Shown in pieces: positions 25,316 to 36,547 of a stretch of 64,000 nt of DNA (within the stretch, counting starts at the first letter, position 1; every line of letters begins with the position of its first letter). Location: assembly GCF_000422285.1 (NCBI RefSeq), contig NZ_KE383814.1, positions 95,552-159,551 of the forward strand, read 5' to 3'. The stretch is from Desulfatiglans anilini DSM 4660. Lineage in GTDB: Bacteria; Desulfobacterota; DSM-4660; Desulfatiglandales; Desulfatiglandaceae. The position numbers and the translations under genes were made by a program. The notes under the pieces were generated by a model, which made no database searches, had not been told where the DNA came from, and was given only the letters and a program-made list of their open reading frames with translations.

Positions 25316-26045
25316 CCGCGATGTCCCTCGGGGTGTTTTCGGGGCACGGCAGGATCTGGATGTCGCTTTCGGCCGCCGGCTGAAAGGTCCGTACGAGGCC
25401 CATCCGCACCATCTGCAAGAGGGCCAGAAAGGTCACCACGCACTCGAGGCGGCTGATGCCGCCCCCGAGGAGTTCCGCGAAAAAGAGCGGACCCTGGCCG
25501 CGGAGCCGGTCGAGGATGTGGGCGATCTTGTCCTTTACGCTCCACACATCCATCTGCATCTGCAGCTGCCGCTCCGGGATGCGCTGGTCGGCCACACGCT
25601 TGAAGGCCTGGATGAGCTGGAAGAGGCTGACCTCGAGCTCCGGTTCGACCCCTCCCGAGAGCTCCTGAAGCTCCTGAAAATCCCGCCGCACGAACACGTC
25701 CCGCTCCAGGATCTCCCGGTCGAAGAGGGAGCGTGCGGCCTCCTTGAAGGAGAGGTACTCGAGGAGCGGACGGGTCAGCTCCACCCGCGGGTCTTCTTCG
25801 TCCTCCTCGCCGCGCAGCTCCGGCAGGAGCATCCGCGACTTGATGTGGAGGAGCGTCGCGGCCATCACCAGAAAATCCCCGGCGAGGCTGACGTTCAGCT
25901 CCTCCATCCGGTCGATGTAGGCCAGGTACTGGTCGGCGATCGCGGCGATGGGGATGTCGAAGATGTCCACCTCGTTTTTGTGGATGAGATGGAGCAGAAG
26001 GTCCAGCGGACCTTCGAACACCTCCAATTTGATCTCGTAGTCCAT
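25308..26045 (-). CDS. scpA: Segregation and condensation protein ScpA, 245 aa
   Basis: Kleisin subunit bridging the SMC heads. The N-terminus YEIKLEVFEGPLDLLLHLIHKNEVDIFDIPIA is diagnostic, followed by DFLVMAATLLHIKSRMLLP; the C-terminal winged helix (RLECVVTFLALLQMVRMGLV) binds SMC. ATG at 26045 is used because homology begins there; the open frame continues to 26276 inside trpS without family sequence. It follows trpS by 23 bases. Confidence 0.94.
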   Translation of the reverse strand: MDYEIKLEVFEGPLDLLLHLIHKNEVDIFDIPIAAIADQYLAYIDRMEELNVSLAGDFLVMAATLLHIKSRMLLPELRGEEDEEDPRVELTRPLLEYLSFKEAARSLFDREILERDVFVRRDFQELQELSGGVEPELEVSLFQLIQAFKRVADQRIPERQLQMQMDVWSVKDKIAHILDRLRGQGPLFFAELLGGGISRLECVVTFLALLQMVRMGLVRTFQPAAESDIQILPCPENTPRDIADD

Positions 26046-26068
26046 GCCGCCGAGCCTGGACGGGTGTT

Positions 26069-27055
26069 TCAGATTTTGACCACGCTCCGCACCTGCTCCA
26101 TCGTGTCGCGGGCGATCGACCGCGCCCGCTGGTTGCCCGCTTCCATGATGGCATCCACCCGGCCGGGGTCGCTTTCGAGTTCCCGCCGCTTCGCCCGGAT
26201 AGGCTCGAGGCCCTTCTTCAGCCCTTCGGCCATCCGCTTCTTGCACTCCACGCAGCCGATGCCGGCCTTGCGGCACTCGCGGTCGATTTCCTGGGCCGTC
26301 TCGGGGCCGGTGTAGATCTCGTGGAACGCGAAGACGTTGCAGACATCGGGGTCCCCGGGGTCTGTGCGCTTCATCCGCTGGGGGTCCGTGATCATCTGAG
26401 CTACCTTCTGATCGATCTCCTTGTCGGAGTCCGTCAGGTAGATCGCGTTGCCGTAGCTTTTGCTCATCTTCCGCCGGTCGATCCCGAGGAGCCTGCTCGT
26501 GGGCGCGAGCAGGGTATCGGGCGCGGGGAAGACCTCCGCCCCGAAGATGTGGTTGAAGCGGCGGGCGATCTCGCGGGTCAGCTCCACGTGCGGGGCCTGG
26601 TCCTCGCCGACCGGCACCCCGTCCGCCTTGTACATCAAAATGTCCGCCGCCTGCAGGACAGGATAGCCGAGAAAGCCGTAGGTGAAAAGATCCTTTTGGC
26701 TGAGCTCCCGGAGCTGCTCCTTGTAGGTGGGGTTTCTCTCCAGCCAGGGAAGCGGCGTGATCATGGAGAAGATCAGATGGAGTTCGGCATGCTCCTTGAT
26801 TTCCGATTGTACGAAAAAAGTGGACACCTGCGGGTCGAGGCCGATCGAGATCCAGTCCATGATCATGTCGCGGCGGCTGTCGAGGATGATGTGGGTGTCG
26901 GCATATTCGCTCGTCAGCGCGTGCCAGTCCGCCACGAAATAAAAGCAGGTGTATGTCTCTTGCAGCTGCTTCCAGTTGAGCAGCGCGCCGTGCAGGTGGC
27001 CGAGGTGCAGTTTGCCGGTGGGGCGCATCCCGCTGACGATACGTTTCTTCTCCAT
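26069..27055 (-). CDS. trpS: Tryptophanyl-tRNA synthetase, 328 aa
   Basis: Class I aminoacyl-tRNA synthetase charging tRNA-Trp. The HIGH motif is HLGH (17-20) and the KMSKS loop is exact ([10 protein letters not shown], ~residue 195). [23 protein letters not shown] is the family block before KMSKS. ATG at 27055 has AGGAG ten bases upstream, whereas the open frame before it (to 27121) encodes a Pro/Gly-rich non-family stretch. It follows the DHH-CBS-PAP gene by ~100 bases. Confidence 0.96.
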   Translation of the reverse strand: MEKKRIVSGMRPTGKLHLGHLHGALLNWKQLQETYTCFYFVADWHALTSEYADTHIILDSRRDMIMDWISIGLDPQVSTFFVQSEIKEHAELHLIFSMITPLPWLERNPTYKEQLRELSQKDLFTYGFLGYPVLQAADILMYKADGVPVGEDQAPHVELTREIARRFNHIFGAEVFPAPDTLLAPTSRLLGIDRRKMSKSYGNAIYLTDSDKEIDQKVAQMITDPQRMKRTDPGDPDVCNVFAFHEIYTGPETAQEIDRECRKAGIGCVECKKRMAEGLKKGLEPIRAKRRELESDPGRVDAIMEAGNQRARSIARDTMEQVRSVVKI

Positions 27056-27158
27056 CTGTCTTCCACTCCTTGTGTGTATTCTTGCCGGCGGCGGCGGGCC
27101 GCCCCCGGGGGGATTGATCATGGGCGCCGAAAAGGGACGTTCGGGTGCATCGGCGGCT

Positions 27159-29876
27159 TCAGGTAGCCTCGGCCTTCCCGGCCCGTTCCGCGCCGGGAAA
27201 AGCAGGGTAGCGCCGGCGTACGAATTCCACCTCGTCCTCGCGGGTCTTGACGCGGCCGTTCAAGTGCGCCTCCGTGAGGGCCTCGAAGATGTCCCGGAAA
27301 AGCGGACCCGATTCGAACCCCATCTCGAGCAGATCCCGGCCCCGCAGGTGCAGCCGGGTCCCCTTGAGCCGCGTGAAATAGTTCGAGATCAGCTTGCGCA
27401 CACGCTCGTTGTTGGCGCGCGCCATCAGGTAGAGGAGCGTCTCCGTGTGGTAGGGCGTCAGCAGGCAGTAGAGCTGGTAGTTGTCTCCCTGGAATCGAAA
27501 GAGGATATTCAACAGCTCTTCGGACTGCTCCCGCTGCTCCACCAGGGCTCGACCCTCGAGGTCGTTCATCCCGAAGCGTTTGGCCAGCTCCCGCAGGTTT
27601 TGCGGGTCGAGGGCGGAAGTCAGTGCGTGCCAGTATACCTTCCAGGCGTCGAACGGTTCGTCGAGATAGAGCAGACGGTACCAGGCCGCCACGTTCTCGA
27701 TCTCTTCGAGCAGGTTCCTGAAGGCGTCCGTGTAAGTGATCTGGGGCGAGATGACCGGGAGCAGATTGAAGACGTCCATCTGCTCGATGGCCCCGATCGG
27801 GTTCTGTTCCATCAGGAGGAGCTTCAGTTCGTGGAACAGCCTTTGTCCGCTCACGTCCTTGAAGCAGTTGATCTTGACAGCGTTCTTGATCAGCGAGAGG
27901 GTGAGCTTCCCGATCTTGAAACCGAAGCGCTGTTCGAAGCGGATGGCGCGCAGGATCCGCGTCGGGTCCTCGACGAAACTGAGGTTGTGCAGGACCCGCA
28001 GCACGCGCTCCTTGAAGTCTTTCTGTGCGCCGAAATAGTCGATCAGCACCCCGAAATGCCGCTCGTTGAGTTTGACGGCCAGGGTGTTGATCGTGAAGTC
28101 CCTGCGGTAAAGATCCATTTTGAGCGAGCTGGTCTCCACGATGGGCGGCGCGCCGGGGGCCTCGTAGTATTCCATGCGGGCCGTCGCGATGTCGACCTTG
28201 GTGGTGTCCGGCAGGATAAGCACGGCGGTTCGGAACTTCCGGTGGCTGCGGACCCTTCCGCCGTAAATCCTGGCATATTCATGGGCGAACTCGATGCCGT
28301 CCCCTTCGACGACGATATCCATGTCCAGATTGTCGCGTTTGAGAAGGATGTCGCGCACCATCCCGCCCACCAGGTAGGCGTTGTACTCGAGGTCGTCCGC
28401 CACCCCTCCGAACCGGCGCAGGAGCTCGAGGATGGGGTCCGGCAGACGCTCGTTCAGCAGGCTGATCATGTTCTTCGTGCGCGGCAGCTGCGGAGTGCTC
28501 TTGGCGTCATAAAACAATTCGGGCTCGGTCTGGTCGCCCATCAGGATGGAGAGAAGATCCGTGCGGGTGATGACGCCGACGACCTCGTCGTCCTCCACCA
28601 CCGGCAGAATCCTCAGGCGCGTCCGGATGATCAGCTCCTGGACCTCCTTGAGGGTGGCTTCCGGGCGCACGGTGGCGAACTCGATGTTCATGTAATCGGC
28701 GACCTTGATGTGGTTGAGGCCAAAAAAGACAGCCTTTTCAACTACCTGACGTGTCACGTACCCGAGCAGGGCCCCCTGGTCATCGATGACCAGCAGGACG
28801 TTGATGTTGTACCGGGTCATGATGTCCGAGGCCTTCTGGACGGTTTCCTCGGGTGCGATGTGCAGGACCGGCGAGGACATCATGTCGGCGGCGGTCTTTT
28901 TGGGGTTGACGGCGGTCTTGAGGATGGCCATAAGGTCGCTCTTGACCTGGACCAGGGTCCTGTCCTTGATGGTGGCCGAGGCGGCCTGCGGATGTCCGCC
29001 GCCGCCGAGCGCGACCGCGATCTCTCCCACGTTCACGTCGGGGATGCGGCTGCGCGCGACGAGATAGGTCCGGTCTTCCATCTGAGCGAGCGCGAAGATG
29101 ACGTTCAGGTTCTCCATGTCCATGAACTTGTGGACCAGGACGGCGAAGTCCCCGACGTAATCGTCCCGGATCACCTCGGTGATGACGACCTCGATCCCGT
29201 TGACGGCATGGGTCGTGGCCGAGCGGGTGAGATCGTTCAGGATCCAGACCTGTTCCGTGGTCAGCTCCCGCGTGAGGAGGTCCGCGACGACGTTGTGGTC
29301 GGCGCCCATTTCGGCGAGCCACGCCGCGGCGCGGTAATCATCGGCGGTGGTGGAGGAGAAGGTGAAGGAGCCGGTGTCCTCGTGGATGCCGAGGCACATG
29401 ATTGTGGCCTCGACCGGAGAGACCTCGATGCGCCGCTCCCGGATGAGGCTGGTCAAAAGGGCGGTGTTCGAGCCGATCTTGCGGACGACCTCCAGGTCGC
29501 CGTGGACGTCATCCTCCGAGTCCGGGTGATGATCGTAGATGTGGACCTCCAGTCCCTTTTTCCCGATGATCCCGGCGAACTTCCCGATCCGGTCCCGCTG
29601 GCGGGTGTCGACCAGGATCAGGCGCTTGATCCGGCTCAGGCGGATCTGCCGCAGCTTCGCGAAGTTGAACAGGTAGGAGGTGGAGTGGACGAAAAAGTTC
29701 CGGAGGTTTTTTTCCTGGGAGCCGGGAAAGACGAGCGCCGCTTTGGGATAAAGCTTGCTGGCGGCGATCATGGACGCGAGCGCGTCGAAATCCGCGTTGA
29801 TGTGGGTCGTGATGACCTCTTCATAATCCTCGCCCGGCCGCTCGGCCTCGGGCGTGTTCTCCGGCTCTTTTTCCAT
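27159..29876 (-). CDS. DHH phosphoesterase - CBS pair - poly(A) polymerase/tRNA nucleotidyltransferase fusion, ~905 aa
   Basis: Three modules in one chain. Residues ~15-310 are a DHH/DHHA1 phosphoesterase (HINADFDALASM, LVDTRQ, YDHHPDSEDD, GGGGHPQAASA). Residues ~310-440 are two CBS domains that may bind an adenine nucleotide. Residues ~465-905 are a class II nucleotidyltransferase head and RNA-binding domain (AYLVGGMVRDILL, NLDMDIVVEGDG, RRDFTINTLA, EDPTRILRAIRFEQRFGF). In deltaproteobacteria and Aquificae this fusion is known as the A-adding tRNA 3'-end enzyme, working beside a separate CC-adding one. The ATG at 29876 is preferred; an in-frame TTG lies at 29885. Confidence 0.92.
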   Translation of the reverse strand: MEKEPENTPEAERPGEDYEEVITTHINADFDALASMIAASKLYPKAALVFPGSQEKNLRNFFVHSTSYLFNFAKLRQIRLSRIKRLILVDTRQRDRIGKFAGIIGKKGLEVHIYDHHPDSEDDVHGDLEVVRKIGSNTALLTSLIRERRIEVSPVEATIMCLGIHEDTGSFTFSSTTADDYRAAAWLAEMGADHNVVADLLTRELTTEQVWILNDLTRSATTHAVNGIEVVITEVIRDDYVGDFAVLVHKFMDMENLNVIFALAQMEDRTYLVARSRIPDVNVGEIAVALGGGGHPQAASATIKDRTLVQVKSDLMAILKTAVNPKKTAADMMSSPVLHIAPEETVQKASDIMTRYNINVLLVIDDQGALLGYVTRQVVEKAVFFGLNHIKVADYMNIEFATVRPEATLKEVQELIIRTRLRILPVVEDDEVVGVITRTDLLSILMGDQTEPELFYDAKSTPQLPRTKNMISLLNERLPDPILELLRRFGGVADDLEYNAYLVGGMVRDILLKRDNLDMDIVVEGDGIEFAHEYARIYGGRVRSHRKFRTAVLILPDTTKVDIATARMEYYEAPGAPPIVETSSLKMDLYRRDFTINTLAVKLNERHFGVLIDYFGAQKDFKERVLRVLHNLSFVEDPTRILRAIRFEQRFGFKIGKLTLSLIKNAVKINCFKDVSGQRLFHELKLLLMEQNPIGAIEQMDVFNLLPVISPQITYTDAFRNLLEEIENVAAWYRLLYLDEPFDAWKVYWHALTSALDPQNLRELAKRFGMNDLEGRALVEQREQSEELLNILFRFQGDNYQLYCLLTPYHTETLLYLMARANNERVRKLISNYFTRLKGTRLHLRGRDLLEMGFESGPLFRDIFEALTEAHLNGRVKTREDEVEFVRRRYPAFPGAERAGKAEAT

Positions 29877-30005
29877 ATCGTGCAATAGGGCACCATGCGG
29901 CTGTGTGCGCTGCCGTCGATCAGGCAGGTTGGGCTTCCCGGTGGGGTGGCCGGGTTCGGGGCCCGAATCCGGCCGGTTGATCGGAAAGGTGGTTTGCAGC
30001 CGGTA

Positions 30006-30374
30006 TCAGACCCCGCGAAGCCTTTCCTCGTTTTCCTGCTTCTTTTTGCACTCGATGCACAGGGTGGTGACCGGACGCGCCTTCAAGCGCTCTTCCGAGA
30101 TGTCTTCGCCGCAGGATTCACAGATGCCGAACGTGTTGGTGTCGAGGCGCTCGAGGGCTTCCTTGATCTTGCCGATCAGTTTCCGTTCCCGGTCGCGGAT
30201 CCGCAGGGTGAAGTTCCGCTCGGATTCCATGGAGGCCCTGTCGGTCGGGTCCGGGTAGTTCTCCCGTTGATCGGTCATGCCGCTCACCGTCTTGTTGGCT
30301 TCCTCGAGCAGCGCTTCCATCCGCTCGTTGAGGAGTTTTCTGAATTCTTCCTTCTTCTCTTCCGTCATCATCAT
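30006..30374 (-). CDS. dksA: DksA/TraR-family transcription factor, 122 aa
   Basis: RNA-polymerase secondary-channel regulator with a C4 zinc finger. A long N-terminal helical hairpin (EEKKEEFRKLLNERMEALL) carries the DxxDRASMESERN tip region, followed by CESCG...CIECK near the C-terminus as zinc ligands. It probably co-ordinates rRNA promoters with ppGpp. ATG at 30374 is chosen because GGAG lies nine bases upstream; a GTG at 30395 is open as well. It lies between dnaJ and the nucleotidyltransferase fusion on the same strand. Confidence 0.9.
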   Translation of the reverse strand: MMMTEEKKEEFRKLLNERMEALLEEANKTVSGMTDQRENYPDPTDRASMESERNFTLRIRDRERKLIGKIKEALERLDTNTFGICESCGEDISEERLKARPVTTLCIECKKKQENEERLRGV

Positions 30375-30514
30375 GACTGTCTGCTCCGCTTTCACAAGGC
30401 ATAAGATGTTGAACGATGAACACCATCAGGTGACGATGTGAAGCCAGTGCGGTGCCCCTGTGGCACCTGTCGAACGGATCGTCTCCGGCGGGCATCCGGA
30501 AACGCCTCCCGCTG

Positions 30515-31642
<1,128 letters not shown>

Positions 31643-31990
31643 CTATTCGTTTTTCTCGGGTGCTTCCGGTGCTTCTTCCTCGGCCTGCAACGCGTCCGCT
31701 TCGGGTTCGGTCGGTTCGATCGGGGAAGCGACGGCGGTGAACGACTCGGCGATGCCCTCCAGGAGCAGCGAGTCCCTCGACTCCAGACGGGCGGATTCGT
31801 CAGCCGGCTCCTTCGGGATGACTTTTCCTGTGGCGATCTCCCTCAGCGCCGTGACGATGTCCTTGTTTTTGCAGACGACTAGCGGCTCGGCTCCTTTTCT
31901 GAGCTGGCGCACCCTTTTGGCTGCAAGGTGAATCAGACCGAAGCGGTTGTCAATCTGCTTCAAACAGTCTTCTACGGTGATTCTGGCCAT
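31643..31990 (-). CDS. rpoZ: DNA-directed RNA polymerase omega subunit, 115 aa
   Basis: Small subunit assisting beta-prime folding and ppGpp binding. The N-terminus [30 protein letters not shown] is the family core, followed by [16 protein letters not shown]; the tail from ~70 on is acidic and disordered. GGAGAG lies five bases before the ATG at 31990. It is the first gene of the minus-strand run that continues with dnaJ, dksA, the nucleotidyltransferase fusion, trpS, scpAB and rluB. The promoter is probably in the spacer that holds repeat copy B. Confidence 0.94.
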   Translation of the reverse strand: MARITVEDCLKQIDNRFGLIHLAAKRVRQLRKGAEPLVVCKNKDIVTALREIATGKVIPKEPADESARLESRDSLLLEGIAESFTAVASPIEPTEPEADALQAEEEAPEAPEKNE

Positions 31991-32013
31991 GCTTGCTCTC
32001 CAGGTTTCAGGTC

Positions 32014-32183
32014 GTTTCCATCTGGAAATGGTTTTATTGGCCAATCCCAGCGTCAATCTGCGCGTTCACTTGTGCGGCGACCTGCAGATCGCCTCCGCAC
32101 AAACGCTTGATCTCCTTGCTCTTGGCCAAAAATCCTCATTTCCGGATTGGAAACTGGATCATAAGGGGAAATCATTCCCGGAA
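32014..32183 (+). repeat. Dispersed hairpin repeat, copy B
   Basis: Lies in the divergent rpoZ-comM spacer. Imperfect terminal inverted repeats GTTTCCATCTGGAAATG (32014-32030) and CATTTCCGGATTGGAAAC (32137-32154) enclose GCGTCAATCTGCGCG (32050 on) and a perfect stem TTGTGCGG (32070-32077) / CCGCACAA (32095-32102) with a 17-base loop. An outer segment with GGGAAATCATTCCCGG extends to ~32183. The remaining spacer up to comM is AT-rich and probably holds its promoter. Confidence 0.8.
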
Positions 32184-32295
32184 ACACATTCGCCTGAGGG
32201 CGGCGGATGCCGCCCCGCAGCGATGGAACCTTGTTGTGCAATCTAAAATAAACTTTACTTTATATACCTTGCCGTGCTAGCTGTAAACCATAAAA

Positions 32296-33852
32296 ATGCA
32301 AACCTCCAACACGGCCGGCGGTTCATTCCCCATGCTCTCCAGGATCCTCAGCAGCGCCGTCCTCGGCATCGATGCATACATCGTTCAGGTAGAAGTGGAC
32401 ATCTCACAAGGGCTTCCCGCCTTCGCCACGGTCGGCCTCGCCGAAGGGGCCGTACGTGAAAGCAAGGAGCGCGTCAAGGCTGCGATCAAGAACTCGGGCT
32501 TCACCTTCCCGTCCGACAGGATCACCGTCAATCTGGCGCCGGCCGACATCCGCAAGGAGGGGTCGGCTTTCGATCTGCCGATCGCCCTGGGGATTCTCGC
32601 CGCCACGGCGTCGATCCCAGCCAGCCTCGATGAGCGGCATCTCTTCCTGGGGGAGCTCGCCCTGGACGGAAGCGTCCGTCCGGTCAAAGGCATCCTGCCG
32701 ATCGCCGCAGCCGCCAGGTCCCTCGGCTTCGAGGGCATCTTTCTTCCGGGTGACAACGCGGCGGAGGCCGCCGTCGTCCGCGGGATCGACGTCTTTCCGG
32801 TCGAAAGCCTCGCGCAGGTCGCCGCCGTGTTGAATCGAGAGGAAACGATAAGCCCTGCCGGTCCGCAGATCACGCCAAGGAACTCCGCGGGGTCCGTCGA
32901 CCCGGATTACAACGAGGTCCTCGGTCAGGAAGACGCCAAGAGGGCCCTGGAGATCGCCGCCGCGGGAGGGCATAACGTGCTCATGATCGGCCCGCCCGGG
33001 GCGGGAAAGACCATGCTGGCGCGCCGCCTGCCGACGATTCTGCCTGAACTCGGCCTCGAAGAGTCGCTCGAGACCTCGAAGGTCTACAGCGTGATGGGCC
33101 TCATGCCCGAGGGCGGCGGTCTCCTGCGCTCCCGTCCTTTCCGGTCGCCTCACCACACCATCTCGGACGCGGGCCTGATCGGCGGAGGCTATATCCCGAT
33201 GCCGGGGGAGGTCAGCCTCGCCCACAACGGGGTGCTGTTCCTGGACGAACTGCCGGAGTTTCACAGGGGCGCGCTGGAGGTCATGCGCCAGCCCATGGAG
33301 GATGGATCCGTGACCCTCGCCCGGGCACGCTTCAAGGTCACCTACCCGGCGCGCTTCATGCTCGTTGCGGCCATGAACCCGTGCGCCTGCGGGCATTACG
33401 GCAACCCGCGGAAGGAATGCGTCTGCACCCCGGTTCAGATCCAACGCTACCGGAGCCGGATCTCCGGCCCGCTTTCGGACCGGATCGACATGCATATCGA
33501 GGTGCAGGCGGTGGATTACAGGGATATCGGGGCCGGCACCAGCGGCGATCCCTCGGCGCTCATCCGTGAGCGGGTCGACACGGCGCGGGGGATCCAGCGC
33601 GCCCGGTTCGAAGGCGAGGGGATCTATGCCAACGCGCAGATGACCAACCGGCACCTGCGGCGCTTCTGTCCGCTCGGGGCAGAGCCCGCAAAGCTCCTCG
33701 ACACCGCGATGCAGCGCCTGGCGCTTTCCGCCCGGGCTTACACCCGCATCATCAAACTCGCCCGCACCATCGCCGACCTCGAGGGGTCGGGGGCGATCGG
33801 GACGGTGCATGTGGCCGAGGCGATCGGATATCGGACCCTCGACCGGGCCTAG
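32296..33852 (+). CDS. comM: ComM/YifB-family Mg-chelatase-like ATPase, 518 aa
   Basis: AAA+ ATPase of the ComM family, a branch-migration helicase aiding integration of incoming DNA in natural transformation. An N-terminal Lon-protease-like fold (AVLGIDAYIVQVEVDISQGLPAF) precedes the ATPase with GPPGAGKT, LFLDELPEF and the C4 cluster NPCACGHYG...CVC. The C-terminal domain ends with TIADLEGSGAIGTVHVAEAIGYR. The start could be ATG 32332 (MLSRILSSAV), where homology begins; neither start has a clear ribosome site. Confidence 0.94.
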   Translation: MQTSNTAGGSFPMLSRILSSAVLGIDAYIVQVEVDISQGLPAFATVGLAEGAVRESKERVKAAIKNSGFTFPSDRITVNLAPADIRKEGSAFDLPIALGILAATASIPASLDERHLFLGELALDGSVRPVKGILPIAAAARSLGFEGIFLPGDNAAEAAVVRGIDVFPVESLAQVAAVLNREETISPAGPQITPRNSAGSVDPDYNEVLGQEDAKRALEIAAAGGHNVLMIGPPGAGKTMLARRLPTILPELGLEESLETSKVYSVMGLMPEGGGLLRSRPFRSPHHTISDAGLIGGGYIPMPGEVSLAHNGVLFLDELPEFHRGALEVMRQPMEDGSVTLARARFKVTYPARFMLVAAMNPCACGHYGNPRKECVCTPVQIQRYRSRISGPLSDRIDMHIEVQAVDYRDIGAGTSGDPSALIRERVDTARGIQRARFEGEGIYANAQMTNRHLRRFCPLGAEPAKLLDTAMQRLALSARAYTRIIKLARTIADLEGSGAIGTVHVAEAIGYRTLDRA

Positions 33853-33960
33853 CCATCCGCCGGAAATCGCTTTCCGGTCCGGTCTCGGCGTTCGTCCACG
33901 CGTTTGCCTGCGCGATGACCCGGAGGCTCGCGTCCGCTCGAAGGCTGCGCAGGGGAGGTT
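33853..33960 (+). repeat. Possible degenerate copy E of the dispersed repeat
   Basis: Directly after comM: CCGGAAATCGCTTTCCGG, then CTCGGCGTTCGTCCACGCG and TGCCTGCGCGATGACC. These match the order of blocks in copy C (CGGCGTCAATCTGCACG, TGCTCGTGCGGCGACC) with many changes. The stem is not well kept. Confidence 0.4.
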
Positions 33961-34060
33961 TCGTGGATGTTCGTCTGTCCGGCCTCCTGAAACGGGGGTC
34001 TTCCATGCCGGCGCACGGTGAGGGCGGGGTCTTCGTGCGGAGCTTTACAAAAAGGGGCTC

Positions 34061-34098
34061 GATGCGATAATCTTGTGCTGCGGCATCGATTATCGTTT
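34061..34098 (+). terminator. Rho-independent terminator after comM
   Basis: CGATAATC and GATTATCG pair around a 15-base loop and are followed by eight T. It lies ~200 bases after the comM stop and before the PBP1A gene. Confidence 0.6.
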
Positions 34099-34184
34099 TT
34101 TTTGAGGCGGGCGGCGGGGGCTTCGGCGCGGGGCACAAATGAAGGTTTGGATGAAACCGCCGTCTGCCGCGACGGGGGCATGTC

Positions 34185-36545
34185 TTGTTCAAGCGTCTTT
34201 TTCTGGGATTTTCCATCCTTTTCGGGGTGGTGCTGCTGGGGCTGCTCGGTGTGGGTGTCTACTTCTGGTACATCTGGTCGAGCAACCTCCCTTATATCGG
34301 CGTCCTGAAGGATTACAGACCGCCCGTGGTGACGCGGGTCTACAGCGCCGACGGCGAGGTCATCGGCCGGTTCTGGGAGGAAAAGCGGGTGCTCGTCGAT
34401 CTCGACGTCTGCCCGGACCACCTGATCGAAGCCTTTGTGGCTGCTGAAGACGCGCGGTTCTTCGAGCACGAAGGGGTCGATGTCAAGAGCATCGTCCGGG
34501 CGATGATCCGCAATTTCACGGCAGGCAGGATCGAGCAGGGCGGGAGCACCATCACCCAGCAGGTCACCAAGTCCCTGCTGCTGAAGAACCCGGAAAGGAC
34601 CTACCGGCGCAAAGTCCGGGAGGCCACCCTGTCCCTCCAGGTCGAGCGGGTCTTCACCAAGCACGAGATCCTTTACCTTTATCTGAACCAGATCTACCTC
34701 GGGCAGGGCGCCTATGGGGTGCAGGCCGCAGCCGACACCTATTTCGGCAAGACGGTCGAGGACTTGACCCTCGCCGAATCGGCGTTGCTCGCGGGTCTTC
34801 CGCAGGCGCCGGCGCGCTATTCGCCGGTCAGGCACTTCGATCGGGCCAAGGCCAGGCAGCGCTATGTGCTCGAACGGATGGTGGAGGAAAGATTCATCAC
34901 GCGGGAAGCCTTCGAGGAGGCGCTCGCAGAAGAGCTCGACATCCGGGAGCGCGAGGACAACACCTTCCAGAAGGCGCCGTATTTTACGGAGTATGTGCGC
35001 CGGGACGTCCTGGAGCGTTACGGCCGGGAAATGCTCTATCGGGGAGGGCTCGAGATCCACACCACCGTCGACCTGAAGCTTCAGGCGTTTGCCAAAGAGG
35101 CGCTTCTGCGCGGCCTGGGCGAACTCGACAAACGCGAGGGCTACCGGGGTCCGCTGCGTCGTATCGCTGGCGCCGAGGCGGATCGATTTCTGGAAGAGCA
35201 GGCCGGGCGTTTCGCCGAAGCCCCGCCGAAGGCCGGTGACACCCTCGAGGGGCTGGTGCTCGAGGTCGGCGACCGCGGGGGCGCTGTGGCGGTCGGGCTG
35301 GGCCATGAGAAGGCGCTGCTCCCCCTCAGCCACATGGCCTGGGCGCGCAAGCCGAACCCGCGGGCGGCCCATTACGCCGCCGAACTGAAAAAGCGCTCCA
35401 CGGCCCTGCGCCCGGGTGACGTCATCCTGGTCCGCCTCCTTGCGGAGGACCCGCCGGAGGGGTATTCCTGGGTGGCGGCGCTCGAACAGACCCCCGAGGC
35501 GCAGGCGGCGATCCTTGCCATGGATCCGGCGACGGGGGCCGTTCTGGCCATGGTGGGCGGAAAAGATTTCAACGAGAGCCAGTACAACCGGGCAACGCAG
35601 GCAAAACGGCAGCCCGGGTCGGCCTTCAAGCCCATCGTCTACGCCGCCGCCCTCGACAAGGGCATGACGCCGGCTGACATCTTGATGGATTCGCCGATCA
35701 TCGCCGGGGGCGGGGAGGCGGGCTCCGTTTGGAAGCCCAAGAACTACAAGGATACCTTCTATGGGCCGACCCTCATGCGCACGGCCCTGGCGCAGTCGCG
35801 CAACGTGATCACCGTCAAGCTCCTGCGCAGGATCGGCGTGCCCTATACGATCGATTACGCCCGGAAGCTCGGCATCGAGTCCGATCTGGCCCCCGATCTG
35901 TCCCTGGCCCTCGGTTCCTCCGGTGTGTCCCTGCTGGAGATGACGCGGGCCTATGCGGTCTTCGCCAACGAGGGCAAGGCTGCACCGCCGGTCTTTGTGA
36001 CCCGTATTGTGGATCGCGATGGAAGGGTGCTGGAGGAAAACCGCGCCGAGGCTGAACAGGTGATCTCGAGAGAGACCGCGTATGTGATGACCGACCTGAT
36101 GAAGGCGGTGGTCGAGGAGGGGACGGGCACGCGGGTCAAGGCGCTGCAGCGCCCCGCCGCCGGGAAGACGGGGACGACGAACGATCTGCGGGATGCCTGG
36201 TTCCTGGGGTTCACCCCGGACCTCGTCACCGGGGTCTGGGTCGGCTATGACGATCAGCGGTCCATGGCCCGGAACGAGACCGGGTCCCGTGCAGCCAGCC
36301 CGGTCTGGCTGTACTTCATGCAGGCGGCGCTCGAGGGTGAACCGGTGAGGGATTTCGAGGTGCCCGAGGGGATTGTGTTTGCGCGGATCGATGCCAAGAC
36401 GGGGCTTCTGCCGGGTCCATCATCCGGTCGAACCGTTCTCCAGACCTTCGTGGAGGGCACCGAGCCGAAGGAAGTGAGCCCGGAGCCGGCGGCCGCGCGC
36501 CAGGGGCATTTCAGCGAGTTCGATCTGGGCTTCGAGGGGAATTGA
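34185..36545 (+). CDS. mrcA: Penicillin-binding protein 1A (bifunctional transglycosylase/transpeptidase), 786 aa
   Basis: Class A peptidoglycan synthase. One N-terminal membrane anchor (~6-32) is followed by a GT51 glycosyltransferase domain with catalytic EDARFFEHEGVD (~86-97) and GGSTITQQ, then an OB-like insert (~310-440), and a transpeptidase domain with SAFK (Ser ~479), SRN (~540) and KTGTT (~661). The start is a TTG at 34185, chosen because it gives the expected basic-hydrophobic N-terminus; no ATG fits. Its stop lies 2 bases before the lptB ATG, so the two are co-transcribed. Confidence 0.95.
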   Translation: MFKRLFLGFSILFGVVLLGLLGVGVYFWYIWSSNLPYIGVLKDYRPPVVTRVYSADGEVIGRFWEEKRVLVDLDVCPDHLIEAFVAAEDARFFEHEGVDVKSIVRAMIRNFTAGRIEQGGSTITQQVTKSLLLKNPERTYRRKVREATLSLQVERVFTKHEILYLYLNQIYLGQGAYGVQAAADTYFGKTVEDLTLAESALLAGLPQAPARYSPVRHFDRAKARQRYVLERMVEERFITREAFEEALAEELDIREREDNTFQKAPYFTEYVRRDVLERYGREMLYRGGLEIHTTVDLKLQAFAKEALLRGLGELDKREGYRGPLRRIAGAEADRFLEEQAGRFAEAPPKAGDTLEGLVLEVGDRGGAVAVGLGHEKALLPLSHMAWARKPNPRAAHYAAELKKRSTALRPGDVILVRLLAEDPPEGYSWVAALEQTPEAQAAILAMDPATGAVLAMVGGKDFNESQYNRATQAKRQPGSAFKPIVYAAALDKGMTPADILMDSPIIAGGGEAGSVWKPKNYKDTFYGPTLMRTALAQSRNVITVKLLRRIGVPYTIDYARKLGIESDLAPDLSLALGSSGVSLLEMTRAYAVFANEGKAAPPVFVTRIVDRDGRVLEENRAEAEQVISRETAYVMTDLMKAVVEEGTGTRVKALQRPAAGKTGTTNDLRDAWFLGFTPDLVTGVWVGYDDQRSMARNETGSRAASPVWLYFMQAALEGEPVRDFEVPEGIVFARIDAKTGLLPGPSSGRTVLQTFVEGTEPKEVSPEPAAARQGHFSEFDLGFEGN

Positions 36546-36547
36546 CG

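Noticed and set aside
26949..29888. A 979-codon plus-strand frame
   Set aside because: Antisense to the DHH-CBS-PAP fusion, whose motifs are unmistakable.
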